Origin: LiPW-15 sp964530925
GTDB taxonomy: Bacteria; Patescibacteriota; Minisyncoccia; UBA6257; 2-01-FULL-56-20
Direction: 5' to 3'
Assembly (NCBI GenBank): GCA_964530925.1
Contig: CAZHBZ010000001.1
Location: forward strand, 1 to 64,000
Length of the DNA stretch: 64,000 bases
A program made the translations under genes and the position numbers. The notes below the pieces were generated by a model. It was not told the origin of the DNA. It worked only from the letters and a program-made list of their open reading frames with translations, and ran no database searches. This document shows positions 33,698 to 42,252 of this stretch, piece by piece (the first letter of the stretch is position 1; each line of letters begins with the position of its first letter).

Positions 33698-34471
33698 TTA
33701 TTTTTTTACGACTCTTTTCCCTTCTTTCACCCGCCCGGCGCCGGAAATACTTTTGCTTGATGGGTGGGGGGGTGATTTTTGAGCTTTGACCCTGGATTTT
33801 GTTTTGAGACCTTTCAAAGCTTTGGCGGTTTTCTCATAATCCATTCGCTTCGGGCCAATAGCGAAGAAAAATACTTTCCGGCCGCCAACGTCATAATCCG
33901 CGGCCATAACCGAAAGATGATCGCTCGCGGTCAGAGGATTTCTACCGACAAGAACTTCGCAGAAATCTTCTCCGAACATATTGAGCGCTTTCGGCAGATG
34001 CGAACCAATGTCTTCAAAATCTTCCACAACTTGCGCGAGCTCTCCCTGGTCCTCGGCCGGATCGAGATTTTCAAAAAGATACCTTAACCCGGCGCGATGG
34101 ATATCCCGTAAAGTCTCGTCCACCAAAACTCCGGCCATACCCATGGTCTTTGAAAAGTTCTCCAAAAAATCATTCCAGTTATGTTTCGCGAGCATCGCTT
34201 CCCACGTTTCGGAACGACGATCGGCCGGAGCTTCTTTCAGCATCTCCTCAGCGAAGAATTTATAACCCCGATCGGTCGGGACGCGACCCGCGGAATGATA
34301 AGGCTGTTCCAAGTACCCAAGGTCGGTAAGGTCCAAAAGCTCCATACGGATCATGGCCGGTTTGATACCAAAATCGTAGCGGCCGTAAAGATCGCCGGAA
34401 CTTATCGGTTCCCCGGAATGGATAAACTCTTTTATAGCCGCTAAAAGTATTTCCGCGCTTCGCTCTGTCAT
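33698..34471 (-). CDS. hrcA: Heat-shock repressor HrcA (short form)
   Basis: A 257-residue HrcA-like repressor, shorter than the usual ~340. The N-terminal winged helix is present (RSAEILLAAIKEFIHSGEPISSGDL, then YLEQPYHSAGRVPTDRGYKFF), the latter being the family hallmark. The C-terminal GAF-like domain is reduced and ends in a basic Ser/Pro tail. The frame runs to 34729, but the ATG at 34471 starts the conserved domain and follows a good promoter. HrcA normally represses its own operon through CIRCE sites; only a half-site-like GAGACTGCTAA is seen in the promoter spacer. Confidence 0.85.
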   Translation of the reverse strand: MTERSAEILLAAIKEFIHSGEPISSGDLYGRYDFGIKPAMIRMELLDLTDLGYLEQPYHSAGRVPTDRGYKFFAEEMLKEAPADRRSETWEAMLAKHNWNDFLENFSKTMGMAGVLVDETLRDIHRAGLRYLFENLDPAEDQGELAQVVEDFEDIGSHLPKALNMFGEDFCEVLVGRNPLTASDHLSVMAADYDVGGRKVFFFAIGPKRMDYEKTAKALKGLKTKSRVKAQKSPPHPSSKSISGAGRVKEGKRVVKK

Positions 34472-34478
34472 TGATTCA

Positions 34479-34506
34479 ATTTTAGCGATTAGCAGTCTCG
34501 TGTCAA
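34479..34506 (-). promoter_or_regulatory. Promoter of the hrcA-grpE-dnaK operon
   Basis: On the minus strand TTGACA (34506-34501), a 16-bp spacer, TAAAAT (34484-34479), then seven bases to the hrcA ATG, so the message looks leaderless. The spacer contains GAGACTGCTAA, similar to one arm of CIRCE (GAGTGCTAA), but the matching arm is absent. Confidence 0.7.
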
Positions 34507-34529
34507 GATTGCCAATCTGCTCATACCTC

Positions 34530-34645
34530 CTTTTGCGGGGTCGGTGTCCGTTTGCTCCAGCGGCAAACGGCACCTGTATCTCGGCATAACAATTTTGCTT
34601 CGCAAAAACCAATCTTGTTATGCCTGCGATGCACCCCGCAAAAAG
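34530..34645. other. Branched three-way-junction structure (possible ncRNA or mobile palindrome)
   Basis: Outer arms TTTTGCGGGGT (34531-34541) and ACCCCGCAAAA pair over 11 bp. Inside are two long hairpins: GGTG(T)CCGTTTGC with GCAAACGGCACC, and GGCATAACAA with TTGTTATGCC, the latter enclosing TTTTGC-TTC-GCAAAA. No coding frame explains it. It lies between the divergent hrcA and lipoprotein genes; 34646-34736 continues without a gene and has a weak CCCGC/GCGGG pairing. Confidence 0.7.
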
Positions 34646-34736
34646 AGATGTTTCGCCGGAGGGTAATACGAAAATGCTCCGAGAACTCCCGCAACATGGA
34701 TAAACTCCGCGGGAACTGAGACGAATCAAATAAAAA

Positions 34737-34764
34737 TTGACTTTTTGGAGATATTCGACATAAT
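34737..34764 (+). promoter_or_regulatory. Promoter of the lipoprotein operon
   Basis: TTGACT (34737-34742), a 16-bp spacer and CATAAT (34759-34764), followed by an SD-bearing leader. Confidence 0.65.
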
Positions 34765-34806
34765 ACGAGCGTTCTTAATCGGACCTTGAAAACGGAAGGA
34801 GCAGGA

Positions 34807-35088
34807 ATGGCCAAGAGCAGAATCTACTGGGCGCTGTTTCTTGCGTGCGCAATCCTTCTTACCGGGTGCGAGAACCTTGAGAAGGCTGGCCCCGAAAACC
34901 CTCGGATCACCGTCGAGAAAATGACCTATGTAAAAGATCGACGGACCAATCAGTGCTATGCCGTCTTGATGCCAGAAACCAAGTGGGAGAAGAATTCTTG
35001 GGGACCCAAGATCACTTGGGTGCCCTGCACCCCGGAAATCGAAGCTCTAGCCGCGAACAACACAACTCCCGAAGAAAAGCAGAAGTAG
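34807..35088 (+). CDS. Small lipoprotein (93 aa), SD-led
   Basis: A signal sequence (SRIYWALFLACAILLTGC) ends in the lipobox LTGC, so the mature protein is lipid-anchored through that Cys. The frame is open seven codons further upstream, but the ATG at 34807 follows a GGAAGGAG SD. The short mature domain has two more cysteines (NQCYAV and WVPCTP) that could form a disulfide. It is the first gene of a three-gene SD-led operon. Function unknown. Confidence 0.8.
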   Translation: MAKSRIYWALFLACAILLTGCENLEKAGPENPRITVEKMTYVKDRRTNQCYAVLMPETKWEKNSWGPKITWVPCTPEIEALAANNTTPEEKQK

Positions 35089-35103
35089 AAAGGAGAGTTC
35101 GCA

Positions 35104-35448
35104 ATGGCAACGAAAAAGATTCCTTGGAACCCATTGCTCGACCTGGACGGCATAGACAATGCCGACGCTACAGCACAGGAAATCGAAAAGCTCGCCGCAG
35201 AGCTGGCCCTTCAGGAAGGGAAAGAGGCCTGCTATCAGCTGAGTGCAAATAGCGTCGTTTCTTATATGTCGCTTGCGGATGCCAAGATCCTAATCGGCAA
35301 ACACTACGACGAGGTTCTAGAGGAGATCAATGAGATAGAGGAAAAGAGAAGCGAACTTCTGATGCTCAGAGCCGAAAAGCGACGTCTTAGGGAGCTCCTC
35401 AACCTGGGCGCCAAGCCACCCAAGGCCGAGGCGAAGAAAGGAAGGTAG
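35104..35448 (+). CDS. Small SD-led protein with coiled coil (114 aa)
   Basis: Unrecognised and soluble. An AAAGGAGAG SD precedes the ATG. Residues about 65-105 form a coiled coil (EVLEEINEIEEKRSELLMLRAEKRRLREL), and the tail is basic (KPPKAEAKKGR). Second gene of the operon with the lipoprotein and the single-helix protein. Confidence 0.75.
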   Translation: MATKKIPWNPLLDLDGIDNADATAQEIEKLAAELALQEGKEACYQLSANSVVSYMSLADAKILIGKHYDEVLEEINEIEEKRSELLMLRAEKRRLRELLNLGAKPPKAEAKKGR

Positions 35449-35450
35449 CC

Positions 35451-35618
35451 ATGTCCGAGCTGTTCATTGAAGTCACCGAAAAGAAGAAGGCCTCTCCCCT
35501 CCTCGTCTTTGGCATCCTGGTCGGAGCTGCCCTTCTTGTCTTCTTCCTGCTCTACAAACCGGAAGTCGCAAACATTCCTCCGGGAGATTCCCCGGTCGAG
35601 ACAGAGACCGCGAAGTAA
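35451..35618 (+). CDS. Single-helix membrane protein (55 aa), SD-led
   Basis: Starts MSELFIEVTEKKKASPLLVF and has one membrane helix (about residues 16-35), then a short acidic, Pro-rich tail. A GGAAGG SD stands in the end of the preceding gene, two bases before which the 35104 frame stops. Third gene of the lipoprotein operon; a terminator follows. Confidence 0.75.
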   Translation: MSELFIEVTEKKKASPLLVFGILVGAALLVFFLLYKPEVANIPPGDSPVETETAK

Positions 35619-35627
35619 TCCGCCCGC

Positions 35628-35655
35628 CCCTACCTCCAAGGCAGGGGCTTTTCAT
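35628..35655 (+). terminator. Terminator of the lipoprotein operon
   Basis: GCCCCT...AGGGGC stem with an inner CCT/AGG pairing, followed by TTTT. Confidence 0.75.
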
Positions 35656-35711
35656 ATCTGATTCTTAAATTCGAAACGATTGCGAATATAAAAATGTTAT
35701 AATCAATATCA

Positions 35712-36596
35712 ATGGAGCGCACTTTCGGAGAAATTACCTGGATAGATCTCATAAGACCGACTCGGAAAAATCTTGACGACCTCCGAAGAAAATTCCGGCT
35801 CCATGAGGTAATCGTAAAAGAGCTTGAAGGACCTTCGGCCAGATCAAAAGTGGAGGTATATGGCGACTATCTTTACCTTATATATTATTTTCCCGTATTC
35901 GATCCGAAGGAACAGACCTCTACGCGCAACGAAATAGATTTCATTATCACCAAAAACACGGTAATAACCGTCCACTACGAAGACGTTGAACCGCTTAAGT
36001 CCGTGAAAGATGGATTCCCGACATTCGCAAGCTCATTCGACCTTACCTACCGCATCCTTTCTTCTCTTTTAAATTATCAGGACAGACAGCTTCGCCATAT
36101 CCGGGAAAAAGTTGAAGCTGTCGGACCGATGCTTTTCAAAAACAGGGAACGAGATGTCATGCGAACGATTTCCCGGCTCAAGAGAGATATATCCGAATAT
36201 CGCATAATTTCCCGCCATCAGAGTCCGATAATCCATTCGCTTATTTCAAACGCCAAATTTTTTAGAAATGAAGAAACCAACCGTCCCTACATGGGCGCGC
36301 TTTTGGGCGACCACATAAAGATATTGGACATGATAGAAGATTATCGAAATGCGGTTACGGACTACGAAGACACCAACAATCAGCTTCTAAATCTGCAAAT
36401 CAACGACACGATGAAGACTTTTGCCATAATGTCGTTTATGACCTTCCCATTCGTTTTATTTGTGGCTTTGGTAGACATGAACGTGATAGACAATCCCTTC
36501 CGGGAAATGGGCGGCGCGTTTTGGATAGTCCTGGGCCTAGTTGTCGCGGGGATGATTGCGCTATATAACTACTTCAAGAATAGAAGACTTTTGTAA
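35712..36596 (+). CDS. CorA-like divalent cation transporter with altered GMN motif
   Basis: A 294-residue CorA-family protein: N-terminal alpha/beta domain, a long helix (about 120-215), and two C-terminal helices (SFMTFPFVLFVALVDMN and AFWIVLGLVVAGMIALYNYF). The GMN selectivity motif at the end of the first helix reads DMN, which is unusual and could change ion preference. Mg2+ transport is the family default but is not certain here. A TATAAT at 35698-35703 ends eight bases before the ATG. Confidence 0.8.
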   Translation: MERTFGEITWIDLIRPTRKNLDDLRRKFRLHEVIVKELEGPSARSKVEVYGDYLYLIYYFPVFDPKEQTSTRNEIDFIITKNTVITVHYEDVEPLKSVKDGFPTFASSFDLTYRILSSLLNYQDRQLRHIREKVEAVGPMLFKNRERDVMRTISRLKRDISEYRIISRHQSPIIHSLISNAKFFRNEETNRPYMGALLGDHIKILDMIEDYRNAVTDYEDTNNQLLNLQINDTMKTFAIMSFMTFPFVLFVALVDMNVIDNPFREMGGAFWIVLGLVVAGMIALYNYFKNRRLL

Positions 36597-36597
36597 A

Positions 36598-36632
36598 GTT
36601 TGTAGGTTATAGTTTTTAGGTTATAGTTTTAA
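36598..36632. repeat. Low-complexity spacer before cysS
   Basis: Repeated GTTTGTAGGTTATAGTTTTT units that run up to the cysS start; same family as other TAGT-type spacers but here on the opposite strand relative to the gene. Confidence 0.5.
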
Positions 36633-36634
36633 GG

Positions 36635-38002
36635 ATGCGAGTTTTTAATAGTCTCTCCGGAAAGAAAGAGGAGCTCCTGGCGCCAAAAAATAGAACGCTT
36701 AAGCTTTTCGTTTGCGGACCGACAGTCTACGACTATCCGCACATCGGCAATGCCCGCACTTTTCTTTTTTTCGACATTTTCGCCAAATACTTGAAAAGCC
36801 AGGGGCTCAAGCTCACATATCTCCAAAATATCACCGATATTGACGATAAAATAATTTTGCGCGCCAAAGAAGATAGCGTCGGCTGGAATTTAATTTCCCA
36901 AAAATTTGAAAAGGCTTATCTCGAAAATATGCGTTCGCTCGGAATTGACTCTGTTGATATGTACGCGAAAGCCACCGATCATATCGCCGAAATCGTAAGT
37001 CAGGTAAAAACTTTAATTTCAAAAGGAAACGCGTACCTGATAGAAGATGACGGCTACTATTTTGATCTTAAAACTTTCCCGGAATACGGAAAACTCTCGA
37101 GACGCACCGTGGAACAAGCCGAAGACGCGGTAACCCGCATAGACACGAGCGATAAGAAAAGAAATCGCGGAGATTTCTCGCTTTGGAAATTCTCTCTCGA
37201 AGACGAACCCGGCTGGGACACGGAACTCGGTTTCGGGCGCCCTGGCTGGCACATTGAAGACACTGCCATTACCGAACATTTCTTCGGGCCCCAATATGAC
37301 ATTCACGGAGGCGCGCTGGATTTAAAATTCCCTCATCACGAAGCGGAGATAGCCCAGCAGGAATCTGCCTCCGGCTTTAAGCCTTTTGTAAAATATTGGA
37401 TGCATGCCGGATTCCTGACAGTCGACGGACAAAAGATGAGTAAGAGCCTTGGAAACTTTGTGACCATTTGTGAATTTTTGAAAGAAAATCCTCCGGAACT
37501 TTTTCGAATGATGGTCTTCATGCATCACTATCGCTCCCCTCTTGATTACACTAAAGAACTAATAGCGACTGCGAAAAAGAATCTGTCAGACATCGGCGCC
37601 TTCGCTAAAAAACTGGAACTTTCAAACGGCGAAGATAACGGCGTCTATGCCGCGGAGTTTAAGGCGAAATTTGAAGAGGCCATGAACGATGATTTGAATA
37701 CTCCAAACGCCTTGGCCGCGGTCTTTGAAACCATGAACGTGGTAGCGCCGAAGATATACAGCCTTTCAAAGAAGTCCGCCAAGAGCCTTAAAGCCGCATT
37801 GATTGCCACTTTTGCTTCCGTCGGCATAAATCTGCCTTCTCCCAGGATACCGATTAAAATAAGGCTTTTGGCCCGCAAGCGGGACAAATACAGAAGTTCT
37901 AAACAGTTTATCCAGTCTGACGCTTTGAGGACGCGCGTACATGCGTTAGGATACACAATTGAAGATACCCCGAGAGGACCATTCATATGGCCCAATGTCT
38001 AA
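36635..38002 (+). CDS. cysS: Cysteinyl-tRNA synthetase
   Basis: Class I synthetase of 455 residues. HIGH motif in CGPTVYDYPHIGNART, zinc ligands including the leading Cys and the PGWHIE and HHEAEIAQ region, and KMSKS in GQKMSKSLGN. The C-terminal anticodon domain is short but complete. Confidence 0.97.
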   Translation: MRVFNSLSGKKEELLAPKNRTLKLFVCGPTVYDYPHIGNARTFLFFDIFAKYLKSQGLKLTYLQNITDIDDKIILRAKEDSVGWNLISQKFEKAYLENMRSLGIDSVDMYAKATDHIAEIVSQVKTLISKGNAYLIEDDGYYFDLKTFPEYGKLSRRTVEQAEDAVTRIDTSDKKRNRGDFSLWKFSLEDEPGWDTELGFGRPGWHIEDTAITEHFFGPQYDIHGGALDLKFPHHEAEIAQQESASGFKPFVKYWMHAGFLTVDGQKMSKSLGNFVTICEFLKENPPELFRMMVFMHHYRSPLDYTKELIATAKKNLSDIGAFAKKLELSNGEDNGVYAAEFKAKFEEAMNDDLNTPNALAAVFETMNVVAPKIYSLSKKSAKSLKAALIATFASVGINLPSPRIPIKIRLLARKRDKYRSSKQFIQSDALRTRVHALGYTIEDTPRGPFIWPNV

Positions 38003-38065
38003 GTCCTAATTACAAATTTCCAAACTGTCCGCCAAGGGCCGAAGAATGGTGGCTATTACTTTTTG

Positions 38066-38095
38066 AAATTAGACATTAGTCATTGGAAATTTTTG
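38066..38095. repeat. Dispersed repeat GAAATTRGACATTAGTCAT, copy 1
   Basis: A ~30-bp sequence (GAAATTAGACATTAGTCATT then GGAAATTTTT) before dnaB, repeated almost exactly at 47972-48003 before rnc. Both sit in gene-free spacers. Confidence 0.65.
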
Positions 38096-38133
38096 CCGCT
38101 GGGGAGTCCGACACTGGAAGAATCACTGAAAAC

Positions 38134-39513
38134 ATGAATACTAGAACATCCGCCGGAAAGGCAAACCTAAAGATTCCTCCTCAAAACATAGAAGCCGAAC
38201 AAACTGTTTTGGGGAGTATTCTCATAGATAAGAACGCGATTCACAAGATAGCGGATGTGCTCGAAGAGCGCGATTTCTATAGTCCCGCTCACGAAGAAAT
38301 ATACAGGGCCATCATCGAGCTTTATATCAAACATCAGCCGATAGATATCGCGACCGTCACGAACGCGCTTAAGGAATCTGGAAAGCTCAAGGACATCGGT
38401 GGCTCAAGCTATCTTGCGGAGCTCACCAATTTGGTCACGACCGCGGCCCATGCGGATCATTACGCGAAGATAGTCAAAGAGAAAAAGGTTCTCCGCGATC
38501 TTATCCGCACTTCCGCGGAGATAACGGAAAACGCTTTTGACCCCGGAGAGGATGTGGAATCTCTTTTGGACGCTATTGAGCAAAAGATATTGAATATCTC
38601 GCAAAGTTCGCTCACCAAAAACTTCGTTCACATAAAAGATGAACTAAAAGGAGCCTATGAGCGCATCGAGAAACTTCACGCCGGAGGCGAAGGCATGCGC
38701 GGCGTTCCGACCGGTTTTCCAAAATTGGATAACATTCTCTCCGGCCTGCAGAAATCCGATCTGATCATCCTAGGCGCCAGGCCGTCTCTCGGCAAAACTT
38801 CTTTGGCGCTCGACATTATGAGACACGCCGCGTTGAACGCTAAAATACCGGTTGGTTTCTTTTCGCTCGAAATGAGCCGGGAACAAGTTATCGACCGTAT
38901 AATCTCCGCGGAATCCCAAGTTCCGCTCTGGGAAATTCGCACCGGAAAAATTCGCGATGACGTGGAGTTCCAGATGATTCAAAGCTCTCTGGACAGGCTC
39001 TCCGAAGCACATATATACATCGAAGACACTCCCGCGATGAATATTCTCCAAATGCGCTCGATGGCCCGCCGGCTTCAGGTGGAACACGGGCTTGGCCTTA
39101 TCGTGGTGGATTATCTTCAGCTCATCACCCCACGCACCAATTCCGACAATACCGTCCAGCAGATAACCGAAATCTCCCGCGGGCTAAAAGCCTTGGCTAG
39201 AGAATTAAAAACGCCGGTCCTGGCTCTTTCACAGCTCTCCCGCGATATCGATAAGCGCGACTACAGCGCCCCAAAGCTTTCCGACCTCCGGGACTCCGGT
39301 TCCATCGAACAAGACGCGGACGTGGTTATGTTTATTTCGAGGAAAGATCGCGCCGGACAGGATGTTCTCCCGGAAGAACAAGGCATCGCGACTATCCATG
39401 TCGCAAAACACAGGAACGGCCCCATCGGCAGTCTCCAGCTCCGTTTTGATCAGGACTTCGCGACCTTCAAGAACATAGACACCCACCGCGAATTGCCGCC
39501 GGATATATTCTAA
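38134..39513 (+). CDS. dnaB: Replicative DNA helicase DnaB
   Basis: A 459-residue hexameric helicase. The N-terminal DnaG-binding domain starts KIPPQNIEAEQTVLGSIL; the RecA-like core has Walker A as GARPSLGKTS, Walker B IVVDYLQL, and the GSIEQDADVVMFISR arginine-finger region. The frame extends to a TTG at 38083, but those codons come from the spacer repeat, so the ATG at 38134 is preferred. No intein is present. Confidence 0.97.
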   Translation: MNTRTSAGKANLKIPPQNIEAEQTVLGSILIDKNAIHKIADVLEERDFYSPAHEEIYRAIIELYIKHQPIDIATVTNALKESGKLKDIGGSSYLAELTNLVTTAAHADHYAKIVKEKKVLRDLIRTSAEITENAFDPGEDVESLLDAIEQKILNISQSSLTKNFVHIKDELKGAYERIEKLHAGGEGMRGVPTGFPKLDNILSGLQKSDLIILGARPSLGKTSLALDIMRHAALNAKIPVGFFSLEMSREQVIDRIISAESQVPLWEIRTGKIRDDVEFQMIQSSLDRLSEAHIYIEDTPAMNILQMRSMARRLQVEHGLGLIVVDYLQLITPRTNSDNTVQQITEISRGLKALARELKTPVLALSQLSRDIDKRDYSAPKLSDLRDSGSIEQDADVVMFISRKDRAGQDVLPEEQGIATIHVAKHRNGPIGSLQLRFDQDFATFKNIDTHRELPPDIF

Positions 39514-39514
39514 A

Positions 39515-39625
39515 GACACAGTAAGTAGTTAGTCGTTGGTCGTTAGTAGCAAAGACAAAAAACAATTTGACTTTCCTGCCTGATTGCCAAAAATAAAGTT
39601 ACTCACTACTCACTACTCACTACTC
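39515..39625. repeat. Low-complexity spacers before recR
   Basis: GTAAGTAGTTAGTCGTTGG units at 39519-39548 and a clean tandem CACTACT x3 (ACTCACTACTCACTACTCAC) at 39600-39624 ending at the recR ATG. A weak TTGACT-17-AAAATA promoter lies between them. Confidence 0.55.
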
Positions 39626-40231
39626 ATGCTTCGCATCCCTTCTTCGCTCAAAGCTTTTATCGACGAACTATCGGACCTCCCATCCATAGGGCCAAGGCAA
39701 GCCACTAGACTCGCCTTTCATTTAGTGGGTAAGGGCAAGCAATCTGTCGCCAACTTGGCGGATAATTTGGACAAGCTTAAAAATATAAAAGTTTGCGCTC
39801 GTTGTTTCTTTATTCACGAAAATCCCGGAGACCTTTGCGAGGTGTGCGCCGACAAAGAGAGAAATCAGAAAATGATAATGATTGTAGAAAAAGAAACCGA
39901 TCTAATTTCCATTGAACAGACCAAAAAATATTCCGGGAGATATCTGGTGCTTGGAGTGATACCCAAAACCGGAATATTGGATGACATCCAAAAACTTCGG
40001 CTTCAGAACTTGAAATCGTTTATCCAAAAAGAATTGGGGGGTAAGGCAGAAGAAATAATCCTGGGATTCAACCCCACAAGTGTTGGCGATTGGAACGCGG
40101 GAATATTGCGGAAGGAGTTGGATGGCTTCGCTAAAAAGATAACCAGGCTTGGACGCGGTCTTCCGACCGGCGGTGAAATCGAATTTGCTGACGACGAGAC
40201 ACTGGAAGGAGCTCTGGGCGGTAGAAATTAA
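39626..40231 (+). CDS. recR: Recombination protein RecR
   Basis: A 201-residue recombination mediator. It has the helix-hairpin-helix (LPSIGPRQATRLAFHLV), the four-Cys zinc finger (CARC...CEVC), the Toprim segment (MIMIVEKETDLISIE) and the C-terminal RLGRGLPTGGEIEFADDETL. The frame is open from 39584, but the extra codons are the CACTACT repeat. It promotes RecA loading with RecO/RecF; neither is in this window. Confidence 0.95.
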   Translation: MLRIPSSLKAFIDELSDLPSIGPRQATRLAFHLVGKGKQSVANLADNLDKLKNIKVCARCFFIHENPGDLCEVCADKERNQKMIMIVEKETDLISIEQTKKYSGRYLVLGVIPKTGILDDIQKLRLQNLKSFIQKELGGKAEEIILGFNPTSVGDWNAGILRKELDGFAKKITRLGRGLPTGGEIEFADDETLEGALGGRN

Positions 40232-40255
40232 AAAGCCGCCCCGGAGGACGGCGAA
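40229..40255 (-). terminator. Terminator of the 40265 gene
   Basis: On the minus strand GCCGTCC-TCCG-GGGCGGC is followed by five T residues; it overlaps the recR stop on the other strand. Confidence 0.75.
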
Positions 40256-40264
40256 CTTGCCATC

Positions 40265-40483
40265 TTATAATCTCGGCCTCTTTTCCGCGTGGAAGCCAGT
40301 TTGCGCAATCCGCGGCGGCAGCGGCTCATCGAGACACCGTTCGCCGCAATCACCGGAACATTCCCAAGCAAGGACTTCTCCACCCTCTCCGTCATCGATG
40401 GAGCGGCTGACGCTAAGGTTGAAAAACATATCCCTCTTATGTCTCCTGCACCACCCCAGGCGGGTTTTCTTCTCCCCGGTCAT
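40265..40483 (-). CDS. Small SD-led orphan protein with cysteine pairs (72 aa)
   Basis: Unrecognised. The ATG at 40483 is chosen over an upstream one because an AAGGAGG SD stands seven bases before it. Cysteines at WCRRH and WECSGDCGERC could hold zinc. It has its own promoter (40524-40552) and terminator. It converges on recR. Confidence 0.75.
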   Translation of the reverse strand: MTGEKKTRLGWCRRHKRDMFFNLSVSRSIDDGEGGEVLAWECSGDCGERCLDEPLPPRIAQTGFHAEKRPRL

Positions 40484-40523
40484 TTTTATTCCTCCTTGCG
40501 TAAGGTATGCAACACTGGGAGAA

Positions 40524-40552
40524 ATTTTACAACTGGAATTATATTTCGTCAA
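40524..40552 (-). promoter_or_regulatory. Promoter of the 40265 gene
   Basis: On the minus strand TTGACG (40552-40547), a 17-bp spacer and TAAAAT (40529-40524). Confidence 0.7.
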
Positions 40553-40625
40553 ACTATCCGTGTCTCATCGCCATGACCCCGAACAAACCGCTTCGCAATT
40601 TAACGGGCACGCATCTCCCTTCAAG

Positions 40626-41621
40626 CTACCCATGTCTTATTACCATCACGTCTCCGTCCTTAACCATGTAGTCTTTGCCCTCCAAACGAATCAATCCTTT
40701 TTGCTTGGCTTGATTCCACCCGCCGCATTTTATCAGGTCCTCGGAAGAAACTACTTCCGCGCGGATAAAGTTGTTTTCAAAATCGGTATGAATTGCGCCG
40801 GCTGCCTGCGGGGCTTTTTCTCCGCGCGCAATAGTCCAGGCCCTGGTCTCATCTTCTCCCGTTGTTAGAAAACTTATTAAGTCCAATATCTCGTAAGCTT
40901 TTTTAATAAGCTCCGGCACGGCAATCTCTTTTCCAAGATCCGCTACCACATAGTCCGCGTCAATTTCTTTAATTTTTTCCAAAAGTCCGGGCGGGATTTC
41001 CGACTCCTCGCCGTTTAGCAAATAAACCTGCCGTTTGGCGGTTAAAAGGGTCAGTTCTTTTACAATCGGCTCATCTCTGTATTCGAGCGCCAATCCCCCG
41101 TTCTCCAACGTGGATTTTACCTTGCTTATAGTCTCCAAAGCCTTTAGCGCGGCCTTATCGCCGGTACGCGCTTCGCCTTCCAATTTCTTCAATCGTTTTT
41201 CTATAGTATCCAAATCTTTGAGGGCGAGCTCGCTATTTATAATTTCTAAATCGCGCAAAGGATCGGGCGCTCCTTCAACGTGAATTATTTCCGGGTTTTT
41301 GAAAATCCGCAGCACCACAGCAATCGCTTGAGTATCGCGGATGTGGGTCAAGAATTGATTTCCCAAGCCTTCGCCCTGCGACGCGCCCTTAACAAGCCCG
41401 GCGATATCGTAAAACTCCACTACGGCCGGAACTATTTTTTTGGAACTAGAAAGTTTGGCGAGCTTCTCGAGCCGCTCATCGGGAACCGCGACCACGCCTA
41501 CATTCGGATCAATAGTCGCGAAAGGATAGTTCGCGATATGAACTTCGGATTTCGTCAGATTTTTGAACAGCGTAGATTTGCCAACGTTGGGCATGCCCAC
41601 TATTCCGATGGATAATTTCAT
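40626..41621 (-). CDS. ychF: Ribosome-binding ATPase YchF/OLA1
   Basis: A P-loop NTPase of the Obg-related group, 331 residues. G1 is GMPNVGKST, G2/G3 include IDPNVGVVAVPD and DIAGLVKGASQGEGLGN, and the C-terminal TGS-like domain ends with YMVKDGDVMVIRHG. YchF prefers ATP and binds ribosomes. The frame extends 16 codons upstream, but MKLSIGIVGMPNVGKS at 41621 is the conserved start. Confidence 0.95.
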   Translation of the reverse strand: MKLSIGIVGMPNVGKSTLFKNLTKSEVHIANYPFATIDPNVGVVAVPDERLEKLAKLSSSKKIVPAVVEFYDIAGLVKGASQGEGLGNQFLTHIRDTQAIAVVLRIFKNPEIIHVEGAPDPLRDLEIINSELALKDLDTIEKRLKKLEGEARTGDKAALKALETISKVKSTLENGGLALEYRDEPIVKELTLLTAKRQVYLLNGEESEIPPGLLEKIKEIDADYVVADLGKEIAVPELIKKAYEILDLISFLTTGEDETRAWTIARGEKAPQAAGAIHTDFENNFIRAEVVSSEDLIKCGGWNQAKQKGLIRLEGKDYMVKDGDVMVIRHG

Positions 41622-41725
41622 ACTAGATACCCTACCAAATCGGCGCGCCAAAAACCAGCCTTTATTCATACTCCCCTGCGATTATCACTCGCGGGTTTTA
41701 CCAAAAAATCCTAGAGTCGGTGTGG

Positions 41726-42250
41726 TTATGGCCTGGTGTAGGTTCCCAAAAGCTCGGCTTTTTCTATTAAATGCTTTTCTATCTCCGGTTCAAGATCCTG
41801 GATAGTGGAATCGAGGGACAAGGAAAGCGACGAGTCAAGAGCGTAAAGCTTAAAACGATATCGGTGTGTGGCGCCGCTCGGCGGACAAGGACCCCCATAG
41901 CTGGAATTTCCGAAATCATTTCTGCCCTGAGTCGCTTCCCGCGAGTACTGGCCCTCCAACATGTCGGTAGTATCGGCAGGAATATTCCAAATTATCCAAT
42001 GCGTGAATGCGCCTCCTCGGGTCGCGTCCGGATCGTCCACGATAAGGGCGAGGCTCTTGGCGCCGCTTGGAACTCCGCTTATTTTAAGATGCGGGCTCAA
42101 GTTCCCCGCGTCGCAACTTAAACGCGAAGGCATCGCTCCACCCCCATCAAAGCTCAAGCTGGTTATTTTCATATTCGTCTGAGGCCGCGCGTAGATAAAA
42201 ACAAATCCTACCGCCGCTAAAATAAATATAACAATAAATACCGTTCTCAT
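41726..42250 (-). CDS. YbhB/PEBP family protein, membrane-anchored
   Basis: A 174-residue member of the phosphatidylethanolamine-binding/Raf-kinase-inhibitor-like family. An N-terminal helix (2-20) anchors or exports it. Family motifs are LIVDDPDAT, THWIIWNIP and SYGGPCPPSGATHRYRF, which line the ligand pocket. Its bacterial role is unclear. It follows the 42253 gene by 2 bp. Confidence 0.92.
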   Translation of the reverse strand: MRTVFIVIFILAAVGFVFIYARPQTNMKITSLSFDGGGAMPSRLSCDAGNLSPHLKISGVPSGAKSLALIVDDPDATRGGAFTHWIIWNIPADTTDMLEGQYSREATQGRNDFGNSSYGGPCPPSGATHRYRFKLYALDSSLSLSLDSTIQDLEPEIEKHLIEKAELLGTYTRP

Positions 42251-42252
42251 CT

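Noticed and set aside
34479..34506. CIRCE operator at the hrcA promoter
   Set aside because: Only one half-site-like GAGACTGCTAA is present; the second arm of the inverted repeat is missing.
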